A DNA stretch of 64,000 nt from Siderastrea radians (lineage: Eukaryota; Cnidaria; Anthozoa; Scleractinia; Rhizangiidae): contig OZ024889.1 in NCBI GenBank assembly GCA_964017195.1, forward strand, positions 66,820,858-66,884,857, given 5' to 3'. Below are positions 1 to 10,440 of the stretch, piece by piece. The notes under the pieces are model-generated. The model was not told the DNA's origin. It was given only the letters and a program-made list of their open reading frames with translations, and did no database searches. The translations under genes and the position numbers were made by a program. Within the stretch, counting starts at the first letter, position 1. Each line of letters opens with the position of its first letter.

Positions 1-306
1 TAATTTTCATATGAAGAGAATTACGTGTATTCAACAAAGAAAACACTTGTGATGTGCAAAGGCAAATTACACGTGGTAAATTAGAACCCAACAACAAAGC
101 CGTTTGAAATTGCCCAGCAAAACAATAAGGGCCTTTGTAGAATTAGCAAAATGTTAATTCCATATGTAAACTACATGGTTTAAGATGTCAGTCCATAACA
201 AAAGACGCTGCCGGGAGATCTGCTCATAATTTGCCTATTGATACCTCTTGGCAATGCTTGTGCAGGTGGAAATTGAAATTACAATTTGTACAGTGAAACC
301 TGTATT

Positions 307-495
307 GTGTTGTTCCAGAAAAACATCCATAATCCCTCCATGGAGGGTCTTTTGGTTTGGACCCCCCACCCCTCTGGAAATTCCAGTTTAGCTTCATACT
401 TTCCTTTAAAATCTTTGGTGTTAAATGTCCCCCTTCCCCTCGGAATTTCCAATAACCCTCCTTGAGGAAGGTATGAATATTTTCTGGAACCACAC
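307..495. mobile_element. MITE with GTGTTGTTCCAG-type ends, copy 1
   Basis: A 189-bp non-autonomous element. The left end reads GTGTTGTTCCAGAAAA and the right end is its complement with small changes (CTGGAACCACAC). Two further copies, at 37301-38613 and 63729-63914, share the ends and the interior (CTCTGGAAATTCCA-type core). The flanks here are ATT and ACT, compatible with a slightly eroded 3-bp target duplication. It sits inside another degenerate repeat containing 'aagtggacacc' motifs (about 280-700). It has no coding capacity. Confidence 0.75.
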
Positions 496-1096
496 ACTAA
501 GTGGACACCATATAAAGTGGACACCCTTTAGTAAGTGGACTCAAGCTTAAGTCCCTGAATTTTTCTTACCATAATCACTTTAAAATGAACCTGTATTCAG
601 CCGACACCTCTATTAAACGAATGTGGACACCAAAATCAAGCCATATTAATTTGTACAAGAAACCTGCATTGAGCAGACACTTCAAGTGCTTCTAGAAGGT
701 ATTTTGATGACATTATGGCTTTGCTATCTGCTTCGAAGAGCGCAATTTCCAAGTAATTTAGTAATTCTACATGGGTATTTGCTATTCACCTCCCAGCATT
801 ATTTTTGGATCTCGCACGCAAGTTTTTCCTCATTTCTGAGAAAAAAAGGCACAATTTGATGCTGACTATCCACTGGTTTGGTACATACTAAAACAATATC
901 CACCTCAGTATCAGTAAAGAGCGGTAGTTATTTCCCTCACCGCTTCGCTGCTCGGCAAATAACCACACTTTTCACCTCCACTTGGGTGAATAATTTTTAA
1001 TTAATTGACCAGCTGACTGATTAACTTACTGACTAACCAACTGACTACTAATTATTGATTGAATGATCAATCAATCATTTACAAATAAATGCTGAC
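496..1096. other. Intronic/degenerate repeat DNA, no gene seen
   Basis: Degenerate copies of a 'gtggacacc' repeat run to about 700. A CG-rich patch at about 915-985 ('ccgcttcgctgctcgg') looks like another dispersed repeat. This DNA is probably intron of the minus-strand PDIA3 gene, because the next expected exon (start of the b domain) was not recognised between 1 and 1096. Confidence 0.5.
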
Positions 1097-4000
1097 CTTT
1101 AGAGCTGGGTCCTGCCTGTTTCTTCATGTATGAAATAATACCAGCTGTCCATGAAATAAAGAAAGTGACAATAAAGTTACAAATAAAGTAAATCTATAAA
1201 CAGGCTTAGAAAAATTATACACAGAAAAATAGCTTGCAGAGCAGGGATGTCATCAAGGGCCATACTTGAAAACACAAGTTACAGTGCTGCACACCACAAG
1301 GCTGCCATTAAGTTTTGAGTTACCTCTTGCACTTCACTCCCATAAATAAATAATATCAACAAAAGGTCATGTTCACCCACAACAAGAAGGTCCTGTCAAA
1401 CAAACTCAGCCACAGCAGGTATTATGGGTTATGGCCCAAGAGTGACAAGCATCTAATTTCTCCTAACAATATTACTACTTGACCCAACATACAGTTCATG
1501 CGAATAAAGGAAATGATCATCAAAGTTGATGTGTCTTGATGCTTAAATTCCCACAAGTAGTGTCATAAGAAATATATAGAGAACAGTGGGGAGAACGTGC
1601 ATGTTGATACTGGGGCTGGTTTCTTTTTCTTTCACTGGCCTATTAAAGCAAAACAACTGTGCAATGAAGGGTTACAAAGCTTCACATTTGCGCACATAGC
1701 TCCTCACACTTCTCAGATTTGATTAGTTAGTTGAAACTGAGGCCTTCAAAACATTGTCAAAAACTTATTTAACACTTCATGCGAGTGCAAAGGTGTGGTG
1801 CACAACACTTTAAGGCTGAGTATGCTTAATAGGACCTTGTTATCATGGGTGTTCTTGATTTTTTCCTTTGCCCTTTTTTGTAAACTAAACTGGCAAGACA
1901 AAAAAAGATGAATACTAACCAGAAAGTACACAAGGGACAAAGAGAGAAAATGACAAAAGGCGAAGAATGAAACAGCAGAAGATTAACCCTTTTCGGACTG
2001 AATTTTTGGCGGGAAAAGAATGTGCTCCAGAAGTAACAGCTTTTGACATGAAAAGTTCCCAAATGATGGTTTCAACTTGGCTTAAAACATTCAACTAATG
2101 ATTCTCAAACTTCCTCTGAAAAGATGACGGGAAACAAATATGAAATCCTTACTTCCCAGCTGGGCAGGCATGTCACATGGCGGAGAAGGTCTAACCAATC
2201 CTTCATAGAAACTCTCTTTGCCCAAAGGCATAGTCCAGTTCTGGACGGGGGTTCAGGACAGGTCTTCCAAATGCAAAGGCTGAGGTCACGTTTATTGAGC
2301 CTAGATAACTGCTGAATAGTAGTTTTGACAATGCAACTTCATATAAGCAAACATTGCCTGTCAAGGGGAGGGGGAAAGTTTTTGTCTCTAAAGGGGTCGA
2401 ATTCCACCCCACTCGTCCGAAAAGGGTTAAACAAATTACGCCTAGTGCCCAGCAGGATAGGTGCAAACAGGATGCCAGGTCTCATGCAAGGCACCACCAG
2501 TCTGTCACTAAAAATGTATTTCAGCACACACTGGTTTCAAAGGTAAGCAGCTAGCAGCAGTATATGGGTACCTATTTGAGCTCAAGCAGTCACCTCCTTT
2601 GTCTTCATTTTTGTCTTAGACTTCCTCGTATCTTGGCAAGCTCTTACACCTTCTTCAAACATTACAAGTACTAAAACCCCTAAATCCAACAAGTGAATCT
2701 AGAGACCTTAAGCATTTGTGTTACGACCAACTGAGCCTTCACTTATCCTGACATAGTATTATTGTTAAGCTTACAAGAATCCCTTGGGCCATCATAATCC
2801 TTGGAAAACTTTCCATTACGGAAAATTTTCAGTGTTGGATATCCGCTGACCCCATGTTTAGAACAGGAATCTTTGCCACTTTCTGTACAGTCAACCTAAC
2901 AAAATGACAAAATCAAATTTAGTTGATCACCATAACTATTAATATGTGAAAAAAAATGACTACTTTGGCTGCCAAAAAGTCATCCTCGGAGACCCAGGGG
3001 CAGCTAGTCGGGACGACGGGATTTTCGTGGGCGAAAGTTTACAACAAGAGCGGGAGAGCCCCTGGGCACTTACTCTTACCGAACGAGTTCCAGAAGCGTT
3101 TGAAATCCCGCCTTCTGATTGGCCAGAAAAATATTTTTCTGGCAAATCAGCGAAGAGGAACAGCCGGGCGACTCTCATGTCTTCTTACACGAGGTTGTTT
3201 TCCTCATCGAACGCCGTAGTAGCGTGGCTCGTTCAACGGGAACATTTTTGAGGAGAGCTTCAGAAAAAAAAATAATAATAACTTAACGAAGTCGAGGAAA
3301 TCGCAAACTATAACGTGGCTGCAAGAAAACAAACACTCACCGGGATTTTTCACGGCGGACTTATCGAAGGTATCGTAAATTTTTAGAGCTAGCGACTTGC
3401 CCTTTCTCAAGTGTTACGTGAGGCTATAGCTACTCGAGTAAACGATGTTACTAATTGTTTCTCCTTGTTCGTTGAACTACGTCTGGAACTTTCCACGGGA
3501 ATCTCCGATGCACGGACCACGCAACTATGTTGCTCGAGCGTGGGAACCACAGTTAACCAAAGCGTAATATGAGTGTTTGTATGGAACTGAAATTCGATCG
3601 AAAATAATCGGCGGTTTTCCGCTGAAAATGCATTAAAATGGAAATACAGTTTGAAAACATCACCTGCTATGTGTTTGCTGCGTTTTTATTTCTTTTCCGA
3701 GCTTCTGGAGGCCGATCTGGGCGATTTTCTGCTTAACGGTCGAAGCGACGTCATGTCACGTACTAGAGAGAACTAGTTCTCTCTAGTACCTGACATGACA
3801 CGCGCGATCAACATAGTTGCGTGGCCCGTGCATCACAGATGGAAAGTTTCAGACGAAGATCAACGAAGAAGGAGAAATAATTAGTTACATTGGAGAAAGG
3901 GGAAGTCGCTAGCTCTAAAAATTTGCGATACCTTCAATAAGTCCGCCGTGAAAAATTCCCTGTGAGTGTTTGTTTTCTTCCGGCCACATTATAGTTTGCG

Positions 4001-6319
4001 ATTTCCTCGACTTCGTTTATTTATTATTTATTTACTTTTTCTGAAGCTCTCCTCAAAAATGTTCCCGTTGAACGGGCCACGCTACTACGGTGTTCGATGA
4101 GGAAAACAACCTCGTGTAAGAAGACATGAGAGTCGCCCGGCTGTTCCTCTTCGCTGATTGGCCAGAAAAGTGTTTTTCTGGCCAATCAGAAGGCGGGATT
4201 TCAAACGCTTCTGGAACTCGTTCGGTAAGAGTAAGTGCCCAGGGGCTCTCCCGCTCTTGTTGTAAACTTTCGCCCATGAAAATCCCGTTGTCCCGACTAG
4301 CTGCCCCTGGGTCTCCGAGGATGCCAAAAAGTCTGAAACAATTAAATTGTTAGGTGATAATTCTGTCCGTCTGTCAAACTGTCTCTCTAACCCTCTTAGG
4401 GACGGACCATTGGAAAAGATATGGGAGGGAGGTGGGCAAAATATCAAAAAAATTCATACAAGGGAAAATGGCATGAAAAAAATTCATGCACAGCGAGTAA
4501 CACATAAAAAAACATGAGATCTTACCTTAAAAAAATTGCTGTACAGCAAATTGGAGCCGAAAAAAAATTGTGCAGCTTGAGAATCCCCCCTCCCCCTCCT
4601 TCATAACTTTTTTAATGGCCCTTCCCTTACCTTGCACTGAAGCAAAAGGTATCATTTAGTGACACAACAGGTAAACCTAATCTAATGTTGCCTCTTAACT
4701 AAGTGACAAGGAATCAACTTGACCCATACAATGAAAACCACTTGAGTGGTAAAATGGACATTTGAGTTTTGAAGTGAAGGAACGTGATTTTTGTCATGTG
4801 ATCACCACTTCATTGGCCAAATCACTGAAAGAGCTGACTTGGCAATGAATAAATTTCAAATACCACTCATGTCTGTTCAAGTATACAGCTATTTCAATTA
4901 ACATTGTCGGATCGACTCAGGCTTACACAACAAGACCGAAGGGTAGTGTGGGTAGTTGCAAATCAGACTTAGTTTAACGGTTGTCAGAAGATATCAGGAA
5001 CTTTGAATTTCTTAGTATGAATTAATAAATAGACACCATCCGATTATTGTCAGCGGCAATCCTGATTTGGCTTTCCATTTTCAGTTGTTAGTTTTTGTCA
5101 TGAAGTGCAAAAATTCATGTTCCATATTTTTCATGATGATTTTTCCATGATTTTTCCATGATTTTTCCTACTTCTAATTTACATACCAAGCAAGTGCTCC
5201 ATGGTACCCACATATTTTAAATTTGCATCCCGTTTTAACCCAGTAAACAAAAAGATGTGTGTGATTAAAAATTACATTTTAAACGAAAACTCTATCTGGA
5301 AATAATTCTTTCAGGCTTTTTGGTTAATTTTTACACTGAAAGGTGATATTTGACCAGACACAACTGCCAGTTCAAATATAAAGGCATCTTCATATCACAG
5401 TTTCAGTTCTACAGATCCTGTGGTCAACAAAATGATGATCAAAAACTGAGTGCCTAGGGTTCGAATGGCAAACAAATTTTACCATGGTAGTGTTTTCGTA
5501 GCATTTTGGGTATCAAAAAATTCCACAAAGTCTATCCCACTGACTCCTCCCTCCCGTTTCCCTGATAGGTGAGTATTAATTAGTGGGAAGAGGGGATTCA
5601 GCCAACAGAACAATTAACAAGCCCATACACTGAACGAAGTCACAGCAGCTAAACAATCAAAAATGTGTGCAGATTACTGTAGTCATTCATCCTTCAGACA
5701 GACTAACTTTTCAGTGCCCAAGATCTTCCATCTTACAAAGGAAAGACTAAAGAAAGATTCCAGCTTAAATTTAAATTTAAATGGTTGTATATTACATTAA
5801 GTAAGTTTAAAGTGAGGAAATAAACAACCCAGGTAAATTTCAAAATATATATTATACAGACATACACATAAGAATGAATGTACAAATTTTGAATTCAAGG
5901 CTATAAGAATCAAATAGGGACGTGACAGAAATGAGGAAAATAAGAAACTTGCATCTAAGTTTACAGTGATTTCTTTTTACCTTGGCCAGAGGAACAGGAG
6001 GGTCGTTCTTTAACAGTGCAGTTGCAGCAGTTTCGTATTCAGGAGCAAGCCTTTTGCAATGTCCACACCTGTTTGGAAACCAGACGAGTTTACAAACACA
6101 ACCTGTGTTACTCTACTCAATTAACGACGACTGAATAATCTAATCGAATTTTTTTTCAGCTACAAAATGAAAACCGTTTTACCAGGGTGCGAAGAACTCC
6201 ACAAGCATGATGTCCACTCCTTCCGTACCAGAGGCAAAGGTAACGTCAGTCAGTTCGATGACATCTGAACAAAGAACCGCTGATGCAAATAAAGAAACTA
6301 AAAGAGCACTAATAATCAT
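1097..6319 (-). CDS. PDIA3: Protein disulfide isomerase A3 (ERp57) homologue, 5' part, exons 1-4
   Basis: ER thiol-disulfide oxidoreductase that works with calnexin/calreticulin on glycoproteins. Minus-strand CDS exons: 6183-6319 (start ATG at 6319), 5981-6068, 2775-2895, 1097-1144; all have AG/GT borders and phases agree. Exon 1 encodes a signal peptide ([18 protein letters not shown]) and then [10 protein letters not shown] and VEFFAPW. The CGHC active site spans the exon 1/2 junction (W split, then [12 protein letters not shown]). Exon 3 gives [11 protein letters not shown] and [14 protein letters not shown] with the cis-Pro; exon 4 gives [12 protein letters not shown]. This is the first thioredoxin (a) domain, about 111 of some 500 residues; the b, b' and a' domains lie beyond the left edge. 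The VDCT...C spacing and [12 protein letters not shown] fit PDIA3 better than PDIA4, though DPPVPLAK resembles PDIA4. The exon 4 donor (GTCAGC) is weak. Intron 2 (3.1 kb) holds a foldback element only 86 bp from exon 3. Confidence 0.9.
1145..1986. other. Intron 3 of PDIA3, no gene seen
   Basis: AT-rich DNA between PDIA3 exons 3 and 4 on the minus strand. Open frames here are short and resemble nothing recognised. No clear repeat boundary was found before the TTAA element that begins at 1987. Confidence 0.4.
1987..2426. mobile_element. TTAA-flanked element with CCC ends (piggyBac-like MITE)
   Basis: The inverted ends CCCTTTTCGGAC (1987) and GTCCGAAAAGGG (ending 2426) are each bordered by TTAA (1983-1986 and 2427-2430). 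TTAA duplication with CCC termini is typical of piggyBac. At 440 bp it carries no recognisable transposase, so it is non-autonomous. It lies in PDIA3 intron 3. Confidence 0.75.
2982..4322. mobile_element. Foldback element with 11-bp target duplication
   Basis: A 1341-bp near-palindrome starting ATCCTCGGAGACCC and ending with its complement. The arms (about 2982-3545 and 3790-4322) align almost throughout. About 200 bp of single-copy DNA and a small perfect hairpin around 3765-3780 (AGAGAGAACTAGTTCTCTCT) lie between them. Perfect direct repeats GCCAAAAAGTC flank it at 2971-2981 and 4323-4333. A duplication of 9-11 bp with long TIRs suggests a Mutator-like/foldback element; the family assignment is inference. 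Paired open frames in the arms are mirror translations of the repeat, not genes. It lies in PDIA3 intron 2. Confidence 0.85.
4334..5980. other. Remainder of PDIA3 intron 2, no gene seen
   Basis: AT-rich sequence with repeated short motifs such as AAAAAATTCAT near 4440-4490 and TTTTTCCATGA near 5130-5165. It is low-complexity and possibly old repeat DNA. No exon or element boundary could be fixed. Confidence 0.35.
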
Positions 6320-6428
6320 CTTTTTCAACTAGAACAAAATTTCCAAGTAATAGGGCAGAAGTTTCGGAACTTTGAGACACACGTTGGAAGTGTACATGTG
6401 ACAAATGGACACGCTACAATGAAACCGC

Positions 6429-6447
6429 GTTGGCGCCCAGCGATTGG
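6429..6447 (-). promoter_or_regulatory. ERSE-like box upstream of PDIA3
   Basis: On the minus strand the sequence reads CCAAT, nine bases (CGCTGGGCG), then CCAAC. The ER stress response element is CCAAT-N9-CCACG, bound by NF-Y and ATF6, so this matches 9 of 10 fixed bases with exact spacing. It ends 110 bp upstream of the PDIA3 start codon, where such elements control ER chaperone genes. A second inverted CCAAT is at 6476-6480. The match is seen; the function is inferred. Confidence 0.55.
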
Positions 6448-6489
6448 CTGTCAATGTACACGTGTTAGAGGGGTGATTGGTGGAAAAGA

Positions 6490-7365
6490 GTGCGAAAGAA
6501 GTGCTAGGAAACAGAATCTAAAGTCAAAATTTTACCTTATTGTAATTTTTTGACACTGTAAATTTAATACAACACACAACAACAACAACAACTAGCCTCG
6601 ATCCTCCGTTTTTTTGGACAGCTGTTTTGGTGGAAAGTTAGACTTTCTCAGAAGGCCTTCGCTTCTCATTTCCGGTTCTGGTGGTGGCTCGCTCGCGCTC
6701 CGTGCTCGGTTCTTTGGGTTTTTCGCGCTTCCGAAAAAAAAAACAGTGTGAGCTCGACTTGTGGGCAAGTCTAGTGGAAAGTTTACAAAAGCATCAAGAT
6801 CTTTTTCCTCCGAAAAGACCTTGAACCCACCCCCCTTTCAGCTACTGGGCTACGAGCAGTCGATCAGAGACACGCTTCTGTCAGAGACAGTTAGAATCCC
6901 GATTTTTTTCGGGATTTTTAGACGCCCATACGCCCATAAGGCTAGCATTTGAGTGGCGGACAGTGGAATTTAACACACTCATGAGCGTTCCTACGCTGAA
7001 CCTTGCAAAAGCTGGTATACATGTATTTAATTTTCGCTTCATCCTTTCTTGCCCTGGCTTAAAGGGAAAAAATGCCTGGCTACGCCCCTGATTGCTCCCC
7101 GGAAAGCGGGAAACCCGGAAGACTGGAAAACACCTTCGACGAATTTTGCTTCACTATTTCTCAAACACTCTGTAGCGAAGCCGAAAAGCCAGTTCAGCTT
7201 TTCGAAAAGCCGAAAAGCCTTTGTTCCTGTTTTTGGAAAGTAAGTTTTGGCGCATAATTTGAATTTGAGGGTACGTTGACGGCAAGATACCGCGGTTTGA
7301 CTTTTCAGATTTCAGTACGAGTTCAGGCCAGTTCACCGGGCGGCCTTCCTGTTGCTGAGTCGTTT
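6490..7365. other. Upstream region, no gene recognised
   Basis: Contains a short (AAC)n run near 6575-6590 and a CG-richer stretch (6640-6740). Around 7165-7225 there are repeated 'cgaaaagcc' motifs. Open frames of about 60 codons show no recognisable domain and overlap one another in different frames. Confidence 0.35.
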
Positions 7366-7371
7366 ATACAT

Positions 7372-7602
7372 GAGGCCCAGTTAGGGGGGTCTGAATAATC
7401 CATAATCCTGGGTAAATTTTGGAAATAATCCGTATCCCAATTTTGTAAACAAGGTATCCCTAAAATGAAATTTTAATATATATCCCTAAAATAAAATTCT
7501 AAAAAGAAATAATCCGTAATCTTTAAATTTAGTGGCCAATAATCAGTATCCCTTCTCTAAAAACCCTAATAACCCATAACCCTAAAACCCTAACAGGGCC
7601 TC
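7372..7602. mobile_element. TIR element, 6-bp TSD, core of degenerate AATCC repeats
   Basis: A 231-bp element with ends GAGGCCCAGTTAGGG and CCCTAACAGGGCCTC, flanked by ATACAT at 7366-7371 and 7603-7608. The interior is built from degenerate 'aatccgtatccc' units and ends in a run resembling CCCTAA. The 6-bp duplication and AGGSYC-type ends match the elements at 11178 and 30744. It may be hAT-related, since some hAT groups make 5-6-bp duplications, but this is inference. Confidence 0.75.
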
Positions 7603-8142
7603 ATACATGATGAGGTTCCGATACCAGTAACTGCACCGAATCCAGTTTTCTTTCCCGAAAGGCCGGAATTGACTTATTTATCCCGGTACGCCGGACAGTT
7701 CCTCTATGTCCCTTTTCAGTTAAGTCAATTCAATGCAAAACATCATTTGAAGTCATTTCTTTCCAGAAAAACCGTATCAAATAAACCTGAATAAACACTG
7801 GAAACAGAACTGTGCCAATATTTCGGTTTTATTTATAAACCTTCCTCAGGTCAACTGAGGAAAAACAACAGAGTCACAGAATAAGACAGTATAAAAATAT
7901 AAAGCACACCACCATAAAAAGTCATAAAAGCGGTTCATGCATGAAAAATGCGTTATAAGGTTTACTGAATAAGTTCTCACCTCCTAACGAAATGAAAGTT
8001 GCAGCGTTGTCATGTAAAGGAGCGTTCCTAGCTTCCCCTTATAATTAGTCCCTTGCCCCCTGAAGTGCTGAGAATCTGCAGGCTTATAAAGGAAAAGTGC
8101 CTAAGAACATCTTAGAAATAGCTTCTGTGACTCAGAGCTTAA
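7603..8142. other. Non-coding flank of the large palindrome
   Basis: No gene seen. Around 7800-7865 ('ccaatatttcggttttatttataaaccttcctcagg') the sequence resembles the tail region of Penelope-like elements as I remember it, so it may be a retroelement remnant. That identification is weak. Confidence 0.3.
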
Positions 8143-8710
8143 GAGCGAATGTTACCAACGGTCAAACATTTGGTGGCAACAGCTCAAAAATCAATTCCGC
8201 TCATATTCTTATGTTAGGTAGCCCTTAATGTGAAACAAATCACTGCATAGTTCATTTGGCTGAATATCGATTTATTTTCAAGAAAATCGATATTAACGGA
8301 ATTCGCTCAAAATACCGCTTTTGAAGCTCAAAATTTAAGGCAAATCTCGAAGCTTCGCGTGACAAAATGAAGCATTCCAGAGCAATAAAAAGTAACGAAA
8401 CTTGTAGAACGATGTTTAAATATATGTCAAAAGCAATTTCAGCAATTTCTGCTTATTTATTTACGCGCTCTAATTAAATTTGTCCGACATACTTTTGACT
8501 AGATAAAAAGTATATCACGTTTAACCCCTAAAAAAAGTATGTGGTACCGAATATTATCGCCAAGAATTTGTATTTCAAGAGGAGAAGGGATGTTCTTTTC
8601 CCTCCTAAAAGGATTTTTTGGGGAAATTTATTGACGCGATGTTATAGAATTTTAAAGTTGGACAAAATGCGTTGATTTAAGCGATCAGAAAAGTCAGCCT
8701 AATTAAGTCA

Positions 8711-8869
8711 GTGTACACATACACAAACAACTTCACGTTTACCGCAGGTTTCGATCAGCCAACAACCGATTTTAATACAATATCCTCTAACCTTCATGTT
8801 GCTGTATCACAGATGAGAGCTGTGGTCCTTGTTGATGATAAAATTCAAGCAAACTGCAAGGAAACTTGA
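8711..8869 (+). other. Candidate exon in the left palindrome arm (52 codons plus stop)
   Basis: An open frame ending in TGA, preceded by an acceptor-like AG (8710-8711). The encoded segment includes NNFTFTAGFDQPTTDF and later VAVSQMRAVVLVDDKIQ. The same frame occurs inverted in the right arm (15970-16128). The two copies differ at two positions, both synonymous third bases (TTC/TTT for Phe, AAT/AAC for Asn). No in-frame ATG precedes it in this arm, so it would be a 3' exon. I do not recognise the domain. Confidence 0.35.
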
Positions 8870-9176
8870 CAGGATATCGCGACTTGCCATGCCGTTTCAC
8901 CGAACATCCGCCGTTTTTGATGTGAGGATTCTCTTTTCCTATTTTCGTTGGAAAGCAGGCTTAAGGTGTTGTATATAAGATGGCTTTCCTTTCAAACTAG
9001 CTCTGAACTGAACAGCGAAACAAGAAGTCGTTAATACAAAAACATGTGTTACGTGCTTTGGGTGATGCGGCTAATTAATTTAGAACGAGTTTTAGTGAAA
9101 TCGACTACCGCATGCATGTACCGCGGTAACGAAATTTTGGGTGCATCGGGTGACTTGTACGGTGGCCCACAACTGT

Positions 9177-9895
9177 CACGGCAAAATCTTTTTCGTCACG
9201 GCAAAATCATTTTGGCCACGGCAAAATCATTTTGGCCACGGCAAAATCATTTTCGTCACGGCAAAATCAGTTTCAACCGCGGCAAAATCATTTTGGCCAC
9301 GGCAAAATCATTTTCGTCACGGCAAAATTATTTTGGCCACGGCAAAATCATTTTCGTCACGGCAAAATCATTTTGGCCACGGCAAAATCATTTTCGTCAC
9401 GGCAAAATCATTCTAACCACGGCAAAATCATTCCACGGCAAAATCTTTTTTGTCACGGCAAAATCATTTTCGTCACGGCAAATCATTTTCGTCACGGCAA
9501 AATTATTTTGGCCACGGCAAAATCATTTTCGTCACGGCAAAATCAGTTTCAACCGCGGCAAAATCATTTTGGCCACGGCAAAATCATTTTCGTCACGGCA
9601 AAATTATTTTGGCCACGGCAAAATCATTTTCGTCACGGCAAAATCATTTTGGCCACGGCAAAATCATTTTCGTCACGGCAAAATCATTCTAACCACGGCA
9701 AAATCATTCCACGGCAAAATCTTTTTTGTCACGGCAAAATCATTTTCGTCACGGCAAATCATTTTCGTCACGGCAAAATTATTTTGGCCACGGCAAAATC
9801 ATTTTCGTCACTGCAAAATCATTTTAACCACGGCAAAATCATTTTCGTCACGGCAAAATCATTGTCAACCGCGGCAAAATCATTTTCAACCAAGG
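9177..9895 (+). repeat. Tandem array of a ~20-bp CACGGCAAAATCATTTTGGC unit
   Basis: About 35 units alternate between 'ttttggccacggcaaaatca' and 'ttttcgtcacggcaaaatca' forms. A variant 'cagtttcaaccgcgg' recurs at 9265 and 9541, giving a higher-order period of 276 bp. Long open frames across the array exist only because the repeat lacks stops; they are not genes. The inverted counterpart is at 13181-13540. Confidence 0.95.
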
Positions 9896-9899
9896 TAAA

Positions 9900-10221
9900 T
9901 ATATTTTGTACGCACGTGACCTCTGTTCCAGTTATAAAATGGGGTTGGAAGGCCTGCGCGACTCCCACTTCACGTCTTTGTACGCCGCGTCTTATCTCGG
10001 TCTTTTGACCAATTTTGCTTCTTGTGCTTTTGTAGTGGGTTTAGTTGGAGGATTTTCAAATGGTCAATTGAGCCGTTACAACTTAGGCGTCGTATTTTTA
10101 AGACTTTGTTCTCGAGGTCATATCTGATCAATTTTCTGATAACCGGTGGATTCTTGTGGCTCGTACTGTTTGCTATTCTCAGTTTAATTTGACCTCTGAT
10201 CGTTTGTTAAACGACTTAATG
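9900..10221. other. Spacer between array and Penelope fragment
   Basis: About 320 bp with no recognised gene. A 73-codon frame at 9906-10127 overlaps the array edge and has no recognisable domain. The corresponding spacer on the other side (13087-13180) is unrelated in sequence. Confidence 0.35.
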
Positions 10222-10440
10222 TGGTTTCTGGTTTTAAAAAATGTTGACGGGCCTACACGACTCTCGCGTTCGTAGAAGAAATTCTTAAGCCATGATAGCT
10301 TAGCTAACTAGTGGGTCTTGAAGGGATTTCCCTTTTCAATATGAGATGATGGGAGGCTCCTTAAGATTTTTTTCACCTGTGGTTGGTTTTGTAAAAGGTG
10401 CCATTTTTCCATCACAATTTTCTTTAGGCTAGGCAATGCG
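10222..10440 (-). mobile_element. Inverted 3'-end fragment of the Penelope-like element
   Basis: This segment is the reverse complement of the 3' end of the neighbouring element (about 12880-13086), covering the PLE coding end and its tail. It abuts the 5' end of the plus-strand copy. Penelope-like elements often carry a truncated inverted copy at one end, so this is a known arrangement. Confidence 0.75.

Noticed and set aside
224..493. Minus-strand frame with CTNCNFNFHLHKHC, resembling a zinc-binding motif
   Set aside because: The frame runs across the edge of the MITE at 307-495 into unrelated repeat DNA; the Cys/His pattern is likely chance.
2946..3251. Two overlapping ~100-codon frames on the plus strand, mirrored at 4053-4447
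   Set aside because: Both lie in the arms of the foldback element and are mirror translations; no domain or splice context.
7530..7595. Telomere-like CCCTAA run
   Set aside because: Short, degenerate 'aaccctaat' units at the end of a 231-bp TIR element; not a telomeric array.
9044..9898. A 284-codon open frame
   Set aside because: It is a read-through of the 20-bp tandem array (repeating NHFRHGKI/ATAKSF pattern); overlapping frames read the same repeat.
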